Assembly: GCF_006716425.1 (NCBI RefSeq) | Contig: NZ_VFOZ01000002.1 | Coordinates: 124,001-188,000, forward strand | Length of the DNA: 64,000 bases | Direction: 5' to 3' | Source of the DNA: Actinoallomurus bryophytorum | GTDB lineage: Bacteria; Actinomycetota; Actinomycetes; Streptosporangiales; Streptosporangiaceae | In this document: positions 59,975 to 64,000 of the stretch, one piece after another | Layout of the letters: each line of letters starts with the position of its first letter | How positions within the stretch are numbered: position 1 is the stretch's first letter | Program-made: the position numbers and the translations under genes | The notes under the pieces: model-generated | What the model saw: only the letters and a program-made list of their open reading frames with translations | What the model was told of the DNA's origin: nothing | Databases searched by the model: none

Positions 59975-61636
59975 ATGCCCACCAGGACCACCGTGCTACA
60001 AGATCGCTTTCGTAACCGCGGCACCGCGTTCACGCTGGACCAGCGTGCCGAACTCGGCATCACCGGCCGGCTGCCGGCCGCCGTGGAGACCCTCGACGAG
60101 CAGGCCGCCCGCGCGTACGCGCAGCTGCGTGACCAGCCGTCGGACCTGCACAAGTACATCTACCTCAACGAGCTCCACGACCAGAACCAGGTGCTCTACT
60201 ACCGGCTCCTGGTCGACCACCTCACCGAGCTGCTGCCGGTGGTGTACGACCCCACCGTGGGCGAGGCCATCCAGCAGTGGTCCACCGACTTCCGCGACTC
60301 CCGCGCCGTGTACCTGTCGATCGACCGGCCGGAGGACGTCGAGGCCTCGTTCGCGTCGCTTGGACTCGGTACCGGCGACGTCGACCTCATCGTGGTCTCC
60401 GACGCCCAGGAGATCCTCGGCATCGGAGACTGGGGCGTGAACGGCACCGACATCTCGATCGGAAAGCTGGCCGTCTACACGGCCGCAGCCGGCATCGACC
60501 CCGACCGGGTCATCGCGGTCAACCTCGATGTCGGTACGGACAACGAGCAGCTCCTCAACAGCCCGTACTATCTCGGCAACCGCCACGCGCGGGTCACCGG
60601 AGAGCGCTACGACGACTTCGTCGCGCTCTACCTGGAAACCGCGTCCCGGCTGTTCCCGGACGCTCTGCTGCACTTCGAGGACTTCGGACCGTCGAACGCG
60701 CGGCGAATCCTGGTCGGCAACGCGGCGAAGTACCGCGTCTTCAACGACGACATGCAGGGCACCGGCGCCATCGTCATGGCCGCGGTGTTCGCCGCCCTGC
60801 GGGTGACGAGAGGACGCTGGGCCGAGCAGCGGCTCGTCGTATTCGGCGCCGGCACCGCGGGCACCGGCATGGCCGACCAGATCCACGCGGCGATGCTGCG
60901 CGACGGGGCCACGGCCGGCGAGGCGAAGAGCAACATCTGGCTCGTCGACATCCACGGGCTGGTGACCGACGACATGGCCGGCCTGCCCGACTACCAGCAG
61001 GTCTACGCCCGCCCGAAGTCCGAGGTCGGTTCCTGGGCCGACGGTGAGATCGACCTGCTCACCACCATCGAGCAGGTCAGACCGACCATCCTCATCGGCA
61101 CCTCGACCGCGCACAACGCGTTCACCGAGGATGTCGTCAGGACTCTCGCGAAGGGCACGGAGCGTCCCATCCTGCTGCCATTGTCGAACCCCACCAGCCG
61201 CATCGAGGTCATGCCGTCCGACGCGGTGCCCTGGTCCGGCGGCCGGGCGTTGATCGCCGTGGGTATCCCGGTACCGCCGGTCGAGTACGACGGCGTCACC
61301 TACACCATCGGCCAGGCCAACAACGCGCTCCTCTACCCAGGCCTGGGCCTGGGCACCATCGTCTCAGGAGCCAGGCACGTCACCGACACCATGTTGCTGG
61401 CCGCGGCCGAGGCGGTGGCCGGCCAGGTCGACGTGTCCGAACCCGGCGCCGGCCTGCTGCCTCCGGTCGACGACCTGCGGGCGTCCTCGGCCACGGTCGC
61501 CGTGGCCGTGGCGAAGGCCGCCGTCGCGGACGGAGTGGCGACGAAGTCGCACGACAACCTCATCCAGGCCGTCCAGCAGGCGATGTGGCAGCCGGTGTAC
61601 ACCGGCGAACTTCCGACCGGCGAGACACAACCATGA
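59975..61636 (+). CDS. NAD-dependent malic enzyme
   Basis: A 553-residue malic enzyme of the long (MaeA/SfcA-type) class, decarboxylating malate to pyruvate with NAD. Motifs visible: the acidic ED metal site LHFEDFGPSNARRIL, FNDDMQGTGAIVMA, cofactor motif VVFGAGTAGTGMA and LLPLSNPTSRIE. Its start is preceded by AGGGGGGACG. It overlaps the fumarase start by four bases (ATGA), so the two TCA-linked enzymes are coproduced. Confidence 0.9.
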   Translation: MPTRTTVLQDRFRNRGTAFTLDQRAELGITGRLPAAVETLDEQAARAYAQLRDQPSDLHKYIYLNELHDQNQVLYYRLLVDHLTELLPVVYDPTVGEAIQQWSTDFRDSRAVYLSIDRPEDVEASFASLGLGTGDVDLIVVSDAQEILGIGDWGVNGTDISIGKLAVYTAAAGIDPDRVIAVNLDVGTDNEQLLNSPYYLGNRHARVTGERYDDFVALYLETASRLFPDALLHFEDFGPSNARRILVGNAAKYRVFNDDMQGTGAIVMAAVFAALRVTRGRWAEQRLVVFGAGTAGTGMADQIHAAMLRDGATAGEAKSNIWLVDIHGLVTDDMAGLPDYQQVYARPKSEVGSWADGEIDLLTTIEQVRPTILIGTSTAHNAFTEDVVRTLAKGTERPILLPLSNPTSRIEVMPSDAVPWSGGRALIAVGIPVPPVEYDGVTYTIGQANNALLYPGLGLGTIVSGARHVTDTMLLAAAEAVAGQVDVSEPGAGLLPPVDDLRASSATVAVAVAKAAVADGVATKSHDNLIQAVQQAMWQPVYTGELPTGETQP

Positions 61637-63081
61637 GATCGCATCCGAAAATGAGGGACGTTCCCGTCGGCATCGACGCGTCTGGGCGGCGTCAGGAGTT
61701 CGACAGCATGGGCACGGTCGACGTGCCGGCGGACCGCTACTGGGGCGCGCAGACACAACGCTCCCTGATCCACTTCTCGATCGGGGACGACCGGATGCCG
61801 AAGGAGGTCTATCACGCCTACGGCTACGTGAAGAAGGCGGCGGCACTGGTCAACGGCGCCGCCGGGCGGCTGCCCGGCTGGAAGGTCCGGGCGATCGTAC
61901 GGGCCGCCGAAGAAACGATCGACGGCGCCCTCGACGATCATTTCCCGCTGTACGTGTGGCAGACCGGGTCCGGGACCCAGAGCAACATGAACCTCAACGA
62001 GGTGATCGCCAACCGGGCGTCACAGCTCCTGGACGGCGCGCTCGGCACGCAGGAGCCGGTGGCCCCGAACGACGACGTCAACATGGGGCAGTCCAGCAAC
62101 GACAGCTTCCCCACCGCCATGCACCTCGCGTCCGTACGGATGATCGACGACCACCTGCTCCCGCAGGCCGAAGAGCTCGCGACCACGATCGAGGCCAAGG
62201 CCGACCAGTGGAAGGAGGTCGTCAAGATCGGGCGGACCCATCTCGAGGACGCCGTCCCCCTGACCGTCGGGCAGGAATGGTCCGGGTACGCCGCCCAGCT
62301 ACGCGCCTGCGTCCAGGAGATCGACCACGCCCGGCAGGGCCTCCTGGAGCTGGCACTCGGTGGCACCGCCGTCGGGACGGGGTTGAACGCCCCGAAAGGG
62401 TTCAGCCATGACGTCGCGGCGCGGATCGCCGAGCTGACCGGCATACCGTTCGTCACGGCGCCGAACAAGTTCATGGCACAGGGGTCGCTCGACCCGATGG
62501 TGCGGGCTCACGGCGCGCTTCGCGGGCTCGCCGTCGCCTTGATGAAGATCGCCAACGACATGCGATGGCTGGCCTCCGGACCACGCACCGGCTTCGCCGA
62601 ACTGCTGCTGCCGCAGAACGAGCCGGGGTCCTCGATCATGCCGGGCAAGGTCAACCCGACCCAGTGCGAGGCCATCGTGATGATCGCCATCCAGGTGCTC
62701 GGCGACGACACCGCAGTCGCCTTCGCCGGAAGCCAGGGCAACTTCGAGCTCAACGCGATGCGCCCGTTGATCATCAACAACTTCCTGCACTCCGCGCGCA
62801 TCCTCGCCGACGGAATGGAGAAGTTCCGCACCTTCTCCGTCAGCGGCACCGAGCTCAACCGGGACAAGATCACGCAGTACGTGAACGAGAGCCTGATGCT
62901 GGTCACGGCGCTGAGCCCCACCATCGGCTACCAGAACGCCGCGCACATCGCCGAGTCCGCGCTGGCCAACGGCCAGACCCTGAAAGAGGCCGCTCTGGCG
63001 AGCGGCCACGTCGACGAGAAGACCTTCGACGCGGTCGTCGACCCGCTCTCGATGGTCGGCCACGGCGTCTCCGGCGCTTGA
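61633..63081 (+). CDS. fumC: Fumarate hydratase class II
   Basis: A 482-residue homotetrameric, iron-independent fumarase that hydrates fumarate to malate. Signature GSSIMPGKVNPTQCE is present along with GSGTQSNMNLNEV, the catalytic-His region GRTHLEDAVPLTVGQE and FELNAMRPLI. ATG 61633 overlaps the malic enzyme TGA (ATGA); the earlier in-frame candidates lie inside that gene. Coupling of fumarase to malic enzyme suggests a fumarate-malate-pyruvate route. Confidence 0.92.
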   Translation: MRSHPKMRDVPVGIDASGRRQEFDSMGTVDVPADRYWGAQTQRSLIHFSIGDDRMPKEVYHAYGYVKKAAALVNGAAGRLPGWKVRAIVRAAEETIDGALDDHFPLYVWQTGSGTQSNMNLNEVIANRASQLLDGALGTQEPVAPNDDVNMGQSSNDSFPTAMHLASVRMIDDHLLPQAEELATTIEAKADQWKEVVKIGRTHLEDAVPLTVGQEWSGYAAQLRACVQEIDHARQGLLELALGGTAVGTGLNAPKGFSHDVAARIAELTGIPFVTAPNKFMAQGSLDPMVRAHGALRGLAVALMKIANDMRWLASGPRTGFAELLLPQNEPGSSIMPGKVNPTQCEAIVMIAIQVLGDDTAVAFAGSQGNFELNAMRPLIINNFLHSARILADGMEKFRTFSVSGTELNRDKITQYVNESLMLVTALSPTIGYQNAAHIAESALANGQTLKEAALASGHVDEKTFDAVVDPLSMVGHGVSGA

Positions 63082-63288
63082 TGCCCCTCACACCGTGCGG
63101 AGGTAGCGGCTCCACGATCTCCTCGCGGTCCACCGTGATCGGCCCGTCGGCCTAGAGGCGGCCAGGATTCTCAGAACGAGACGCCCACCGGGAGGATCCT
63201 GGGCTTACCTGGATCTATGGGACCTAGAACCTCACCTCCGGCGGCGCAGGCTGCCGAGCAGCTGTGCTCTTACGTACCGGACGGTCCT

Positions 63289-63879
63289 GTGAGTACGACG
63301 AGCACACCCATTCGTTGCGTCATCGTCGATGACAACCGTCACTTCCTGCACACCGTCAACGACGTGCTCAGCTATGAGGGAATCACCGTGGTCGGCCTTG
63401 CCTCGAAGAGCGACGAGGCCCTCAGCCATGCCTGCCTGCACCGGCCCGACGTCGTCCTCGTGGACGTCAACTTGGGGCCGAAGAGCGGTTTCGACCTCAC
63501 GCGGCGGCTGATGGCGGCGGCACCCGCCTGGCAGCCGACCGTGATTTTGATGTCCACCTACGCTGAAGAGGACGTCAGGCCCATGCTCGAGACCAGCCCC
63601 GCCGCCGCGTACATCCCGAAGATCGCCATCTCCGGGCCCGCCATCCGCCGGGCCCATCGCGAGTATCGGGAGCGCGGGCGGCCTTCGACGGGACGTCATC
63701 GAATGGTCGCGACGCCCGGCCATGCCGATGAGCGCGACGACAGACGGGCCCATGCCGCAGATCGGAAGGAAGGAGGGGGTGGGTGGTCGACGACATCAGG
63801 GCCGACAGTGTGGCCCGGGTCCGGGAACGTTTTCTGCAAGCGGAGGAAGTGTCACCCGACCGGCTGCGGGCCGGGATAG
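63289..63879 (+). CDS. Response regulator receiver-domain protein, C-terminal part doubtful
   Basis: An N-terminal receiver domain with CVIVDDNRHFL (acidic pocket), PDVVLVDVNLGPKSG (phospho-acceptor Asp in VDVNLG) and YIPK (conserved Lys). The GTG at 63289 is the likely start. After about residue 125 the sequence loses domain character (HRMVATPGHADERDDRR and a Gly-rich end), so the real gene may end near 63670 by frameshift, or it lacks an output domain. It lies just before the damaged GAF/Fis gene. Confidence 0.65.
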   Translation: MSTTSTPIRCVIVDDNRHFLHTVNDVLSYEGITVVGLASKSDEALSHACLHRPDVVLVDVNLGPKSGFDLTRRLMAAAPAWQPTVILMSTYAEEDVRPMLETSPAAAYIPKIAISGPAIRRAHREYRERGRPSTGRHRMVATPGHADERDDRRAHAADRKEGGGGWSTTSGPTVWPGSGNVFCKRRKCHPTGCGPG

Positions 63880-64000
63880 TCGAATCATGGCGACGCTCGC
63901 AGCTGTACGCCGTCCCTGCAGCGAACACTTCAACGAGCGGCTGCACCGGGGAGCGTGCGCCGGCGCGCCCATCCGGGACCCGCTGACCGGACGGCTGGCC
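63783..64000 (+). pseudogene. GAF/Fis-type transcriptional regulator, apparent internal deletion, cut by window end
   Basis: The first about 45 codons (RERFLQAEEVSPDRLRAGIV, then ESWRRSQLYAVPA) match the N-terminus of actinobacterial GAF plus Fis-type HTH activators. Then the frame changes at about 63915 and the sequence EHFNERLHRGACAGAPIRDP (63917 on) matches a segment that normally lies about 120 residues further on (ACAGAPIRDP-type). The intervening GAF part is missing. The gene runs off the end of the window. Confidence 0.6.

Noticed and set aside
1-64000. CRISPR arrays, prophage modules, rRNA operons or replication origin
   Set aside because: No regularly spaced repeats, phage structural genes, rRNA-like sequence or DnaA-box clusters were noticed.

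Overview
The window is GC-rich actinomycete chromosome. Several gene families point to a filamentous actinomycete, probably order Streptosporangiales (Thermomonosporaceae-like): two F420-dependent luciferase-like oxidoreductases, a deazaflavin-dependent reductase, a DUF574-type SAM methyltransferase, an SCO6745-family protein, a SARP-type regulator and a bacterial CYP51 locus. The taxon is an inference; there is no rRNA or tRNA to confirm it.

Layout. 1-5.7 kb: the 3' half of a thiamine-diphosphate enzyme coupled to an F420 oxidoreductase, small unknown proteins, a zinc-ribbon/FHA protein and an ArsR-type regulator. 5.9-19.5 kb: a secreted CocE-type peptidase, an ArsR/MFS efflux pair with a palindromic operator, two SDRs, an XRE regulator, beta-carbonic anhydrase, a GlxA-type regulator, a TPR protein, a DUF574 methyltransferase and a MetE-C-like protein. 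19.2-26.2 kb: a relic ORF, a CopD-family protein behind a near-perfect iron box, a PL7 alginate lyase with a divergent LysR regulator, a SARP-like regulator, a manganese catalase, a STAS protein without its phosphoserine, and a MerR-type protein. 26.2-28.7 kb: a monooxygenase/metallo-hydrolase/alpha-beta-hydrolase operon facing a MarR regulator.

28.7-44.6 kb is one large catabolic island. A leftward operon of eleven genes (TetR, P450, SDR, CYP51, ferredoxin, NTF2-like, ALDH, SDR, HIBADH-like, CMD, KstD-like flavoprotein) keeps the gene set of the mycobacterial cyp51 locus. A rightward set follows (F420 oxidoreductase, uncharacterised protein, thioesterase, CYP142-like P450, FadD19-like acyl-CoA ligase). 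Palindromes matching the KstR motif TNNAACNNGTTNNA precede two of these genes, and twin GGACA-N2-TGTCC palindromes lie at the TetR promoter. Together they suggest oxidation of a steroid- or terpenoid-like substrate.

44.6-51.6 kb holds Sua5, a glycerophosphodiesterase, a GH16/ricin/F5-8C glycanase, YihY, GH114 and a Ddn-like reductase. 51.6-55.5 kb is the most unusual region. Next to a decayed MFS gene and a possible IS remnant sit two tiny paralogous peptide genes (22 and 21 codons), each in a duplicated cassette of about 250 bp with its own promoter, palindrome and long hairpin. They bracket an E1/ThiF-like adenylyltransferase with an N-terminal PqqD/RRE-like region and a PqqD-like/M50 membrane metalloprotease. 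This looks like a minimal, possibly undescribed RiPP (modified-peptide) system. 55.6-64 kb: DinB, DUF4236, XRE, MDR, SDR, a translationally coupled malic enzyme-fumarase pair, a response regulator, and a GAF/Fis-type regulator gene that appears internally deleted and is cut by the window end.
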